Position numbers and translations under genes: made by a program. A stretch of 64,000 bases of DNA from Cerioporus squamosus (Eukaryota; Basidiomycota; Agaricomycetes; Polyporales; Polyporaceae): assembly GCA_022592435.1 (NCBI GenBank), contig JABYQS010000051.1, positions 124,001-188,000 on the forward strand, read 5' to 3'. The notes beneath the pieces are model-generated. The model did not search any database. It saw only the letters and a program-made list of their open reading frames with translations, and was not told the origin of the DNA. Every line of letters starts with the position of its first letter. Positions within the stretch are counted from its first letter, which is position 1. Below are positions 11,841-22,932 of the stretch, in pieces.

Positions 11841-14277
11841 ATGTCCATCCAGTGTGAGCACGAATTGTCTTCTTCGCAGTCGTGCTAACTGGTGATCTGA
11901 CGCGGAAATCCAGCGAAGCACTTCCTGAATGATCCTGAGACCCTTGTGGTAGACTCCCTCCAGGGACTTTGCGCGGTCAATCCGCAGCTGGGACTGGACA
12001 CCGAGAACAAAGGTGGGTTAGACGTGCTCGAATATAGAAGTAGACCTTCAGATCTGAAGGATCGGGTTTGCAGTCGTCTATGTCGCAAACCCCGATCGCT
12101 CGAAGGTTGCGTTGATCTGCGGCGGTGGTTCGGGACATGAACCGTCTCACGCCGGATTTGTGGGTAAGTGCCATCTCATAGTCTCTAATAACAAGGGTCT
12201 GATACTGCTGAAGGCGACGGCATATTGACTGGTGAGCCATCGAGAGCATTCATATGCGCCTTTCTCGCGCGTTAACCTTCGCTTCCATCGTAGCTGCTGT
12301 TTGCGGTAGTATCTTCGCCTCTCCTAACCCTGCCCAAGTGCGGCGTGGGATTGACCTTGTTGAGAATGAGAAGGGGTGAGTCATCATCAGTCACAGAAGT
12401 TGCACAATCTCTGATCTTTCCGTAGGACCGTCATCATAGTGAAGTATGTTTCATTTCTTGGACCAGCACGCGTCTTGCGCTGAACATGCGCTAGAAACTA
12501 CACAGGAGATATCCTGAACTTCGGCCTGGCAAGGGAGCAATACTCTGCGACGCACCCTGACAAGGCAGACCGTGTCAAGTTCGTGATCGTCGGCGACGAT
12601 GTCGCCGTTGGTAAAACACAAGGGAAAATTGTCGGGCGTAGGTGAGTAAGCAGATGCTCGTGGATCGTTATTGTGTCGAAATGTCTACAGAGGCCTTGCG
12701 GGTACTTGCGTCGTCTACAAGATTGCGGGTGCCCTCGCGAAGAGAGGTGCGAGCCTCGATGAGGTCTACTCGACTGCCCAGTGGGTGGCTTCGCGTGTAG
12801 GAACCATTGGCGTCGGTTTGGAGCATTGCCATGTACGTACGCATGATACTAATGCCTTCTGTCGACTGACGGCGTGATCTATGCTAGGTTCCAGGCACTG
12901 CAGCCTCAGAATCGCATCTCGGACCAACCGAGATTGAGATCGGCATGGGTATTCACAACGAGCCTGGGCATAGACGGTTGTCACCGATTCCCCCATTGCG
13001 CGACCTGCTCCCCCAGCTCGTCGAGTTCCTCACCGTTACAACCGATCCTGAGCGGTCGTTCCTGCCGTTCAAGAACGACGGTAGCGACCGCGTCGTGCTC
13101 CTGGTAAACAACCTCGGCGGCACGAGCGAGCTCGAGCTGGCCAGTGTTGCCGGCGAGGCACGCCTTGCATTGGAGAAGAAGGGAGTGAAGGTGGAGCGGC
13201 TTATTGCTGGCACGTTCATGGTAAGTGCTCGAAGTCCGAAGTTGTCACGTACCTGGCACTAGTACTGAAAGAGCGACATCGACTTTCAGACGAGTCTGAA
13301 CATGCCTGGCTTCTCCATTACCACCCTGCTGTTGCCCAACGGCGCCGAGGCTGGAGCGCCAGACAGCTCGCTCCTGCTCTCGCTCCTCGACGAGCCGACG
13401 AACGTTCCCGGGTGGAAGTGGTCTTCGAACGCACCGCCGCCTGCCGCCGACAAGATCACCTCTGGAACCCAGAAGATCACGTCCGCCCTTTCGGAGGAGA
13501 ATATCGTCGTGCTTCGCGCCGAGGACCCGCAGGCTTTCAACGCGGCTGTTGAGCGGGCCTGCAAAGCCATCGCCGATGCTGAGCCGGACATAACGCGCTT
13601 CGATAACATCGCAGGGGACGGAGACTGTGGCCTGACACTAAAGGCTGGTGCGGCAGGTGGGCTTGAACTTGGTCCTTCACCCAGACGACGTCGACTGACC
13701 GGCGCTTCTGGGCGTCGCCGACAGCGATTCTGAAAGGCCTACAAGAGGGCCGGATCTCGGGCGAGGATGTAACCAAGTCTGTGATCACTGTGGCGAAGGT
13801 CGCAGAGGAGCAAATGGGCGGTACGAGCGGCGCGCTCTACTCGTACGTTATCCTTGTCATCCACGTAGGTATCCGGATCATGTACTGACCTTAGTCCCCT
13901 TCTACAGGATCTTCTTCTCTGCACTCGCGCAGGCCCTGCAAGCGAACCATGCAGGTGCTCAGACGGTGTCATCTGGCCTGTGGTCTACCGCGCTTTCTTC
14001 CGCGCTCACGAAGCTCTACACGTACACCCGTGCCCGCCCGCCGTCACGCACGCTGGTGGATCCTCTTGCAGCATTCGTCGAGGCCCTTGCCAGTACCAAG
14101 GGCGGGGACTTCGCCGGTGCTGCGAAGGCGGCTGGTGATGCTGCCCTGAAGACCCGTGACCTCGAGGCGAAGGCAGGGCGGAGTGCATACGTCGAGGGAG
14201 ATAGGCTCAAGGAGGAGCACGTCCCCGATCCGGGAGCTTGGGGTGTGAAGGTGATCCTGGAGAATTTGCTTGGGTAA
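11841..14277 (+). CDS. DAK1: Dihydroxyacetone kinase
   Basis: It phosphorylates dihydroxyacetone with ATP to dihydroxyacetone phosphate, in glycerol use and detoxification in the cytosol. The start was fixed by splicing: exon 1 (11841-11853) ends before GTGAGC, and exon 2 from 11914 restores MSIQSKHFLNDPETLVVDSL. The N-terminal DhaK domain shows CGGGSGHEPSHAGF, and GMGIHNEPGHRR carries the His expected to bind the substrate covalently. The C-terminal DhaL domain has GDGDCGLTLKAGA and MGGTSGALYSIFFSAL for ATP-Mg binding. The protein ends GAWGVKVILENLLG. Domain order and length (about 590 residues) fit the single-chain eukaryotic enzyme. About nine exons are required, with small introns. Confidence 0.93.
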
Positions 14278-14949
14278 TGGTGGCCAGGACGCAGCAAGTT
14301 GAAGCAGATACTACATAAACAGCTGAGTATACCGTGTATGTACGAGTACGTTACGTAAAGGGATCTAGTTGCTTGCAGGCGCAATCTGGGCTGTTGTCTG
14401 ATGCACGAGCGAACACAACCCGTGAAGACGTGTATTTATCGTTGTGGAGGTTTGAAGACATCGAGTCTGTTGTCGGGGTCTCGGAAGTGGCGCCCAAAGA
14501 ACACCCGCTGCCGACGCGCGGTATGAGGAACTCGGAAGCGCCCTCACACTCAAGCATCTTGCTCCAATACTGCGTCCACCTCCGCGAGGCTTCGCCCTCA
14601 GCGACCTCATCTCACGTCGCCTCGGCATACCCGTCGCTGAACTCGGTCCCAGGAACACTCATCTCTCGCCTCCGGAACGCTCGCTCGGCTGACGAGAGAC
14701 TGTTGAGTTGTCGCATTAGTTGGGATTAGCACTCGGGTCCGAGGTAAGTGTCCTTCGTCGGAAACACTACACCGTTTCTGCCTGGCCAAACCTGTGTGTG
14801 CATGTTCTGTGTGGTGGCGCCACAGTCACAGCACCCTCTTCCGTCGTGGCCGTCTCTGCAAGTCCAGCCGAAATTCATTTAAACTGCAGCCATAGCCTTG
14901 TCTGTCATCCTCATTCCCGCTAATAGTTTTCTCACACCTAGGTCCTCCA
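14278..14949. other. Intergenic, AUR1 upstream region
   Basis: No coding frame that I recognise. It should contain the kinase terminator and the AUR1 promoter. A CT-rich part lies near 14860-14940, just before the AUR1 ATG. Confidence 0.5.
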
Positions 14950-16347
14950 ATGTCTGCACGGATGGCAATCTTGCAGCCTTTGCGGCGCACCGGTGCCGCA
15001 TTTGTGGCGGCCGTTGGACGAATGGACAAGTCCTTGTCTCCAAGTGACACAATCAATCGTCTGCGGCAACACAACTTCACGTTCGCGGACTCTGCATACC
15101 TCTTCCACATCGCTCTCGCATCGTTTTGGTTATACATCATGGACGTCCCTTTCCTGCTCAAGATGATGATACCCATACTCTACATCATTGCGCTCCTCAT
15201 ACCGTTCACGTCGCAGTTCTTCGTCCCCGCGAGCCCCATCTTCCTCTACCTGCTCAGCTTCTTCTCGTCCAAGTTCATTCCGAAGGAATACCGCCCGACG
15301 CCATCGGTGGTGCTCCTGCCGACCTTGGAGTCCGTGCTCTATGGCGCGAACGTATCCGACATCCTCACGCGGTTCACCCATCCTATCCTGGACGTTCTCG
15401 CATGGGTACCCTACGGCGTTGGACACTACGTGATCCCCTTCGTCGTCGCTGCCTTCCTCTGGCTATTCCGGCCCAAGGAGGCGCTGCACTACTGGGCTCG
15501 CGCCTTCGGGTTCATGAACCTGACGGGTGTCCTCATCCAGATCGTCTTCCCGTGCGCAGCACCGTGGTACGAGCTCATTTATGGCCTCACCCCCGCAGAC
15601 TACTCGATCCGTGGCTCTCCCGGCGGGCTTGCACGGATCGACCGGCTGTTCCACGGCAGTGGGTACACGACTGCGTTTTCGAACTCGCCGCTCGTGTTCG
15701 GCGCGTTCCCGTCGCTGCACGCGGCGGCCGCGACGATGGAGGCCCTGTTCATCTCGCACTTCTTCCCGCAGACCACGAAGTGGGTGTTCGGCTACGCAGC
15801 CATCCTCTACTGGGCAACCATGTACCTCACCCACCACTACCTCGTAGACGTCGTCGGCGGGTCCTGCCTCGCGGTCGCGTTCTTCTTCCTCATGATGCCG
15901 GAGGAGCTCAAGAGCCCCGCAGCAGCGACGTCGCCCCCCGGTGGCCTCGGCGCCGCGTCGTACCGGTCAAAGTACGCGATCTACGACCTGGAGGAGCCGC
16001 TCGTGCGGGGACGCGGCGGGCGGGGGAACGGTGCGATCATGCGCGACGCGGAGGCGTACGACCTGGAGGAGCTCTCGGATCGCGAGTCGGACTCGGAGAT
16101 GGACATCACGTACCGCTCGCCGGTGGTGCCCGACGGGCCTGCATCCGCGGTGCCGCTGGTGAAGTCGGGCGGGCGGGCGTCGCCGACGAAGAAGAGCCAT
16201 CGGCACACGGCGAGCATCGCGAGCCTGATACGGTCGGAGGAGAGGGGCGAGGAGGGGTGGAGCCCCATTGGAGGCTCGTTTGCGTTCCCACCGACGCCGA
16301 CGAGGGCGCAAGCGTTTGAGGAGGGCAAGGGCCCGAGGGCTTCGTAA
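14950..16347 (+). CDS. AUR1: Inositol phosphorylceramide synthase catalytic subunit
   Basis: AUR1 moves phosphoinositol from phosphatidylinositol to ceramide in the Golgi, an essential fungal step in sphingolipid synthesis and the target of aureobasidin A. The 465-residue frame is intronless, which is rare in this window. It has several hydrophobic segments (for example FLLKMMIPILYIIALLIPF and HYVIPFVVAAFLWLF). The PAP2-like catalytic motifs are intact: FGAFPSLHAAAATME holds the first His, and THHYLVDVVGGS holds the second His and the Asp. The last 150 residues are a hydrophilic cytosolic tail rich in Ser, Glu and Arg (DLEELSDRESDSEMD). The start is the first ATG and gives MSARMAILQPLRR. Confidence 0.94.
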   Translation: MSARMAILQPLRRTGAAFVAAVGRMDKSLSPSDTINRLRQHNFTFADSAYLFHIALASFWLYIMDVPFLLKMMIPILYIIALLIPFTSQFFVPASPIFLYLLSFFSSKFIPKEYRPTPSVVLLPTLESVLYGANVSDILTRFTHPILDVLAWVPYGVGHYVIPFVVAAFLWLFRPKEALHYWARAFGFMNLTGVLIQIVFPCAAPWYELIYGLTPADYSIRGSPGGLARIDRLFHGSGYTTAFSNSPLVFGAFPSLHAAAATMEALFISHFFPQTTKWVFGYAAILYWATMYLTHHYLVDVVGGSCLAVAFFFLMMPEELKSPAAATSPPGGLGAASYRSKYAIYDLEEPLVRGRGGRGNGAIMRDAEAYDLEELSDRESDSEMDITYRSPVVPDGPASAVPLVKSGGRASPTKKSHRHTASIASLIRSEERGEEGWSPIGGSFAFPPTPTRAQAFEEGKGPRAS

Positions 16348-19300
16348 TTGAGCGGTGTGGAGGGAGACTTGAAGTTGACGTGGTATGGAGGAGCGGTTGT
16401 GTACATTCCTTTGGTTATCGCCTCGGGCTAGAACATATAATACTACCTCTCGTCCAGTCTCGCAGCACTCTCAGAACGTCAGAAGCTGGTGCCAAGCCGC
16501 GAAGAGAAGACTTGCATAGGATCTTATGACTGGTGAGACCATTGCAAGGATTCAGTCGGATGTGGGGATGTGGGGAAGCCGTCGGCCTGGAGAAATCGCA
16601 GGTGTCACAGACTACTTGAGAGTCGGCATGAACTACATTGTGTAGTAGGGGCCTCGACATAGTACAACGAGAAAGCGTTCTCTGTCGGGTAAACTGGCTG
16701 TATGAACCTGAGTCGCCGTTGTCACAGTCGAGAAAGGACGGTATGGACGGAGTACAGTATGCAGCGGTCTCGCAACCAAGATCAGATTCATATGTTCTGT
16801 CGCGCTTGTGCTGTACGACATTATTGCACAGAGGGATGCAGAGATTGCGACTACATGCAAATCTGGTGTTCCACTGCTCTGCCGCAGAGAAAACTGTGAA
16901 TGGATGGAGTGTGAAGTGCCAGTACTGGTGGCACTCGCACATGACCCTACCCCGCGCGCGTTCCCGGGACCCATACTTCAGTCTCCCGAGATCCAGATCA
17001 CGCTGAAAATATTAGAGTTTGACTTTTGGGAGGAGAGGAGGTTTCCAATTCCGCTTTGCTCGGGCCCAGGTCCAGGGGCCATTGCGGGTGTGCGGTGTGT
17101 GCGGGGAACTCGGACAGCGGAAATAGATAGACGACTCGGACCGGTCAACTGACCGGGCACAAGACGCGGCAGGGCGACTAGCCATACGTGTGGGCGGCGG
17201 GAGGCAAGTGGTTCAAGTTGGACTTGCGGGATCGCGAGCTGTCGGGTGCGGGGAGCTAGTGTCGTGCGGGGCTTTGTGTATGTGGGGTTGCGGGGTCGAC
17301 GTGCGGGGTGCGGGTGCGGGTTGTCTGGTGGTTCCTGCGTTCTCGGGCTCGGGGGGTTAGGAGGAACTGAGCCCAACTCTCTGCGATCTGAGCACAGAGT
17401 CGCCCGGTGTATCGTATAGTAGCCTGTATTGTTCAGCAAAGACTCCGAAGATACACCGGTACCGCTGGGCCAGTGACAAGCTCGAGCCTCGAGGATCGGT
17501 CGTCACAGGAGGCCTTACTTACTTTGTGACTTGGTGCAGCGGCTGTAAGTGCCTGATCGGTGTCATGCACTTATGCAGACGGCCCCATGACCTTGACGAT
17601 CCTAGCAGCATCTGCGATCGAGGAGCATGGACAGATGCCATGCGGGAGCTGGCGTCGCGGAGGCGAATTTGTTACTGGGGTGCGCCGCCTGGCTAAGAGG
17701 CGTAGTGTGATCGGGAGGAGCAGTTCAAGTGACCGTTGGCTGTGGATGTGCGTGAGTTTATGTGTTCGATACAGGGGCAGTAAGAGAGGATATATTCGCG
17801 AAGGCTTTGCCTAACCTTGCCTAACCATGGACATAGACCGCAATGCGCGTTTTTGCGAGTACGTAGGTCATTCGCTCGTCAAGGCCCACTGTCCTGGTGG
17901 ACAACGGGACAAGTACACGCGTCCGTACACCGTACATGTTACGTCTTGCGAGCCTCCGGACTGTGATGTCCGTGTTGCGTTGCTCGTCGTCCGCAGCCAA
18001 GTTGTCGCAATGGCGGAGTCAAAGATACCGGCTCGACGAACATGTTACACGATGATCATGACTGATACTGCGGCCGCGGGAAGCCTTGCCTCTTCGAGCG
18101 GACGAGTGCCAGTTTTCCCATTCAGTGTCAATCTGCGCTGGGGAGATGTCTGGATCCACAGGATGGGAGACTACGTCCGATGGAGCCAGGAGCCAGGACT
18201 TCAGAGAGATTGGGCGGGAAACGGGCCACGCGGCTTACAGACGAGGGATCGATATCGGTCACCTCCGCGCTGCGCGGGAGGCCTGGGACGTAAGTTGTAA
18301 GTTTGCAATCAGGCGGAGGTGATGTTGGCGTGGCCCCAGGAGACGGGGGTGGGAGCATCGCGGACGCAGTATGTACATGCAACAGGGCTGAGAGAAGACA
18401 TCATCTGCACGCGCGGCTCTAGATCTGCCGCCTGCGAGGGAGCGTAGACGAGCGTGATGTCCGAGTCGGCGCAGCGTCGAAGTTATGTAGGGATGGCAGA
18501 TGTCAGATGGGTGCCGGGTCCCATGGGGGACCAGGTCTTCATATTGCATGTACATGCGCGATCGCGAGTGCAGAGAGGCCGGGCGTGGCAGGGACCCGGA
18601 CTGTGCGCTCGAGGAGGACGTGCCGAGCGCGATGTAGATTTGGGTCTTTCGAGCGCAGGTCGACCGTCAATTCGAAGAGATGTGGTGGCATTTAGAGGGG
18701 AGCACTTACAGTACTGTCAGATTGGGCTGTCTTGATTGACTGATGTGATGTCCGACTCTATTGGCGTGGCGGTGAACGGGCCCATGCTGCCTCCCCCAGG
18801 CTGCCCCAAGGAGACCCCGTGGGGCTGTCGAGATGGTCTGGAGAGCATGAGGGACGCCGAGGGCAGATCTGTGTCTTGACAGCACGCTGATATGCCGAAG
18901 CACGAGAGGTCACGGTTACATTGGACGGGCGCGTGCTTGATCAGCGACTCAGGCTTGCCACAATTGTGCTGGGCTGTCTGCACCGTGTTCCTGGCGAACG
19001 CAGGTCGTTAAGAGCCATCGTGAACTGGCCATCAAGTTGTCAGAAGCGGACACAGCCGTCCTAAACTGCAGAAGAGGCACAAGTGCGGCTGGAGCGCGAT
19101 GGCGTCGATGCGAGTAGCTTATGCGGCCCCTTCTGCACGCGTTCTGGATCGTCCTGACAGATGGACCGGGGCTACCACACGCCGTAGAGCGCGTAAGCCG
19201 CAGAGATGGGAATTTGGAGCTTCCTGCGGCCGACTAATGCGAGTCGGGGAGAGAAGGATAGAAAGTGGACGTGATGGACGCGATAGGTGGGCGCACGCCG

Positions 19301-20456
19301 GCGGCGAGCTGTGAGAACAGACGGGTTCGAGAGAAGCAGACGAGACAGATTGCAGGACTACGGTTGGCCGGCGAGAAAGTTGGGGCGACGCTCTCTTGTC
19401 AGGCTGTCAACGCAAACTCCACTCGTTTCGAGAGGATCGTTCAGTATAGTAGAAACCCATCGACGGTGATCGGGAGGTGCCCCGCAGCCCCTGTCTTGGG
19501 CAAAGTATTCGTTCCGGACGTGCAAGCACTCCGGTGCTTTGCGCGCTCCGACTCTTCCATCCGCGCACGGACCATGTCCGCTCGAAAGGGCAGTCTGAAG
19601 GGTGAAGCGGTCGAGGCGATGCCGGCGAGCGCGGCCTCTCGGGGTCCTAAGTAAGCAGCGGTGTCTGGGCGAGGTCCGGTGCACGCAGAGTTGTCTGGGA
19701 GCGCGGGCTGGGAACCGGACTCTGGGATGCCTGGATGCCCAGATCGAGACGAGGCGGCAAGTGCCGTCGAGCGGAGCTGGGTGTCGGCGGCGCGGACCTT
19801 GAGCTCGACCGTGCACATGGCAACAAACTCCGCCCGATCGTCTCCATCCACACACGACCGCCACCGAGTCAGGCTCTCGCGAAGAGCGACGCGACGCGCA
19901 AAAAGGGAATCATCGCGTCCGGGCCCAAGAGGATCTGCGAGGCTGTAGAAGGTGCAAGAAGGCGTAAGGAGGTGGCTAGAGTGCAGGATGGATGCTGCAT
20001 GACGAGTACTTACGTTGCATGCGTAGCAACTTGAAGCTGGAATGACGTAGACGTTGCGTTCTTGCTACTGAACGCTGGGCGGGCAATTCAATTGGCCGAT
20101 CGTGCCTCTCCTCACGCCCGATTCCACCTCCAGGAATACTGACAGTACTCTGCTAACCGCATCTTTCTTGGTGCCGTCGCGCAAAAGCATGCTCCGGTCT
20201 GGATCCTTCCAGCGCGACATGCGGTGACGGACGAGTACAGGCTCTTCGTCCCGCCGCAGCCGACGTCGTGGAGGCGCGACCGGATGTCGCACCCGGCTCC
20301 CGGCCTACAGGCGGTGCTGTTCTGCATGTGTGCGCCAGACGTCGGCTAAACGGATACAGGGGCATCCCAGCACCTGCCATAGCCTGCCATCCGTCCTGAC
20401 CGCACCCTGCCGCACCACGATCGCGGACAGAGCGAGTCCCCGGACGGCGTCGGCGT
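16348..20456. other. Long gene-poor stretch
   Basis: About 4.1 kb without a recognisable protein on either strand. Open frames of up to about 175 codons occur, but their compositions look like chance reading of GC-rich DNA and none shows a domain or a plausible exon chain. A short direct repeat (TTGCCTAACC) is seen at about 17806-17826. A lineage-specific or noncoding gene cannot be excluded. The next gene is the sugar transporter at 21153. Confidence 0.45.
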
Positions 20457-20891
20457 GCGGGGCATGCGGGGACGAGCAAGCTGGCGAAGCGTCGGGCTCT
20501 GCAGCAGAGGCACAGGCCAGGTGTGGCCGCAGAACGCATTGCAGCCTGAGGCCTGATCATGAGCGAGAGCCTGGAGGAGCTCTCCAGCTACCGATCGACA
20601 CGCCTGGGGCAGGCGCGAGACAGGTACGAGGGAGCGGGTCATGTGAAACGCGGCCAGCCAATGACCGTCCAGCCAGCGCACTCCGATCACGCCCCGGACA
20701 GCTGTGAGTGCAGGAATGGATGGCGGCCTGTGCATCCTGGGCGGCGCACATCCTGCGGGGGATGCACAGAAGGCGGACAGGCGTACTATCCTCGGGGCCG
20801 TCTGGGGGTGCGGGGCAGCCTCTGCAGCGATCTGGGGAAGACGCGGGGCTCGACGCTCCTGGCAAAAAAAAGCGGGAGAGGGCAAGCGGGG
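20457..20891 (+). promoter_or_regulatory. Cluster of CreA/Mig1-type sites upstream of the hexose transporter
   Basis: I count nine plus-strand matches to SYGGRG in 435 bp: GCGGGG at 20457, 20466, 20755, 20810, 20843 and 20886, CTGGGG at 20802 and 20832, with a further partial match near 20872. CreA/Cre1/Mig1 proteins bind this consensus to repress genes on glucose. Their position 260-700 bp before a sugar transporter start fits carbon-source control. Binding is inferred. Confidence 0.5.
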
Positions 20892-21042
20892 ACGTGCCTG
20901 GCATCTGGGCGCGGGCAGATCAGATTTCGCTGATGAGCCGCGTCGGGCGCCTGCAGCTGTCCGCATGGATGCTCGTCCCAGTTTGGCAGACGCGACTTGG
21001 CCCATCTCTGTCCCACACCGTGTCTCGCGCCCTCCAGTCGCC

Positions 21043-21050
21043 TATATAAT
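21043..21050 (+). promoter_or_regulatory. TATA box of the hexose transporter
   Basis: TATATAAT lies about 105 bp before the ATG, followed by a C-rich leader with CCACTTCCCCGCCCCACCC. A strong TATA with a pyrimidine-rich leader is typical of highly expressed fungal genes. Confidence 0.65.
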
Positions 21051-21152
21051 GCCCGCCCCATCGCCCCTCGTTCCCCGTGGTTTGTTCGTCCCACTTCCCC
21101 GCCCCACCCGCATTCGCGTTCACCCCCCTCGTCCCCTAACGCCTTCTCAATC

Positions 21153-22932
21153 ATGCCTGGTGGTCCAGTAGCTGCAGGCGGGGGCATCGGTGCCTCCGGC
21201 GGCAAGAACAAGATTGCGGGCATTGCGATGACCGCCTTCGCTGCCTTCGGTGGTATCCTCTTCGGTTACGACACCGGTACCATCTCTGGTATCATCCAGA
21301 TGGACGACTGGTTGCGCACCTTTGGTGTTCACACCGACGACACCGCAACCTACCCTCTCGGCTTCTACCTCCCCTCCAGCCGCGAGTCCCTCGTCGTCTC
21401 CCTCCTCTCCGCCGGTACCTTCTTCGGTCAGTAGTCTTCTATATTTTCTCTCCTTCTCCCCTAGACTCACAAGGCTCCCACAGGTGCCCTCCTCGGTGCC
21501 CCCGCCGCCGATATCCTCGGTCGTCGCATGGGTATCATCTGCTCCTGCCTGGTCTTCTCCCTCGGTGTTGCCCTCCAGACCGGCGCCCCCAACCTGGCCG
21601 CCTTCCTCATCGGTCGTGTCTTCGCCGGTGCAGGTGTCGGTCTCGTCTCCACCCTCGTCCCCATGTACCAGTCCGAGTGTTCCCCCAAGTGGATCCGTGG
21701 TGCCGTCGTCTCCGGCTACCAATGGGCCATCACCATCGGTCTCCTCCTCGCTTCCGTCATCAACAACGCGACCAAGGACCGCCAGAACCACTCCGCATGG
21801 CAGATCCCCATCGCCATCCAGTTCATTTGGGCATTGGTCCTCGCCTCCGGCATGACCTACCTCCCCGAGTCTCCCCGTTGGCTCATCAAGAAGGGCAAGG
21901 ACGACGCCGCGGCCCGTTCCCTCTCTCGCCTCACAGTCTCTCCCCAAGGACGACCCCGAGGTTCAGACCGAGCTCCACGACATCCGCGCAGCCCTCGAGG
22001 AGGAGATGAAGCTCGGCGAGAGCTCCTACGTCGACTGCTTCAAGCCTGGCCACAACAAGATCATCCTCCGTACCCTCTCGGGCATCTTCATCCAGGCATG
22101 GCAGCAGCTCACCGGTATCAACTTCATCTTCTACTGTAAGTCGTTGTCCCTTGTTTCGTGTTGTCGGACGTATTCGCTCACGACGTCAACCTTTTGGAAT
22201 AGACGGCACGACTTTCTTCAAGAACTCCGGCGTTCAGAACCCCTTCCTTATCTCGGTCGCGACGAACATCGTCAACGTGTTCATGACCATCCCGGGTATC
22301 TGGGGTATCGAGCGGTTCGGCCGTCGTTCCCTCCTGCTCTACGGTGCCGTCGTGATGTGTGTCTGCGAGTACCTCGTCGCCATCATCGGTGTCACCATCT
22401 CCGTCGAGAACCAGGCTGGCCAGAAGGCGCTCATCGCCCTCGTCTGCATCTACATCGCTGCCTTCGCGTCCACTTGGGGTCCCATTGCCTGGGTCATCAC
22501 CGGCGAGATCTTCCCGCTCAACGTCCGTGCCAAGGCGATGTCGCTCTCGGTCGCGTCCAACTGGTGAGCCCTCCTGCACTAGAGTGCGCCTAGAATTGCA
22601 TGCTGACCTTGACGCTCAGGCTCTGGAACTGGGCTATCGCGTACGCGACGCCCTACCTCGTCAACGACGGCCCGGGCAACGCCGGTCTCGGGGTCAAGGT
22701 GTTCTTCATCTGGGGCTCGACCTGCTTCGGCTGTGTCGTGTTCACCTACTTCTGCATCCCCGAGACGAAGGGTCTCTCGCTCGAGCAGATCGACCTTCTC
22801 TACCAGAACTCGACGCCGATCTCGTCCGTGCGCTACCGCAAGGAGCTCATCGCCCAGGACATCCACGTCGCGGACGTCAAGGGCGACCTGGCAGAGCACC
22901 ACGACGACCACGGCTCGGCCGAGAAGGTATAA
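21153..22932 (+). CDS. MFS hexose transporter, with a one-base frame break
   Basis: A plasma-membrane sugar:proton symporter of the major facilitator family, fungal hexose group. It starts MPGGPVAAGGGIGASGGKNK, then helix 1 with GGILFGYDTGTISG. Exon 2 has DILGRRMG, GRVFAGAGVGLVSTLVPMYQ with the expected YQSE, and LPESPRWLIKKGK. The next blocks are QLTGINFIFYY, then WGIERFGRRSLLLYGA, TWGPIAWVITGEIFPLNVRAKAMSL, and CIPETKGLSLEQIDLLYQNS. The end is DDHGSAEKV. Introns lie at about 21425-21482, 22136-22201 and 22565-22619. Reading frame is lost near 21936: ARSLSRLT continues as SLPKDDPEVQTELHD only if one base is skipped. No intron can bridge it. Either the gene is broken in this strain or the base is an assembly error; codon use is otherwise intact and strongly C-biased, as in highly expressed genes. 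Confidence 0.88.

Noticed and set aside
15126..16319. 397-codon frame overlapping AUR1
   Set aside because: Arg/Pro/His-rich shadow frame; AUR1 explains the region with intact catalytic motifs.
17800..17830. TTGCCTAACC repeat as a telomere-like tract
   Set aside because: Only two units and not the TTAGGG sequence.
21147..21947. 266-codon Gly/Asp/Glu-rich minus frame opposite the hexose transporter
   Set aside because: Composition is the complement of C-biased codons; no family resemblance.
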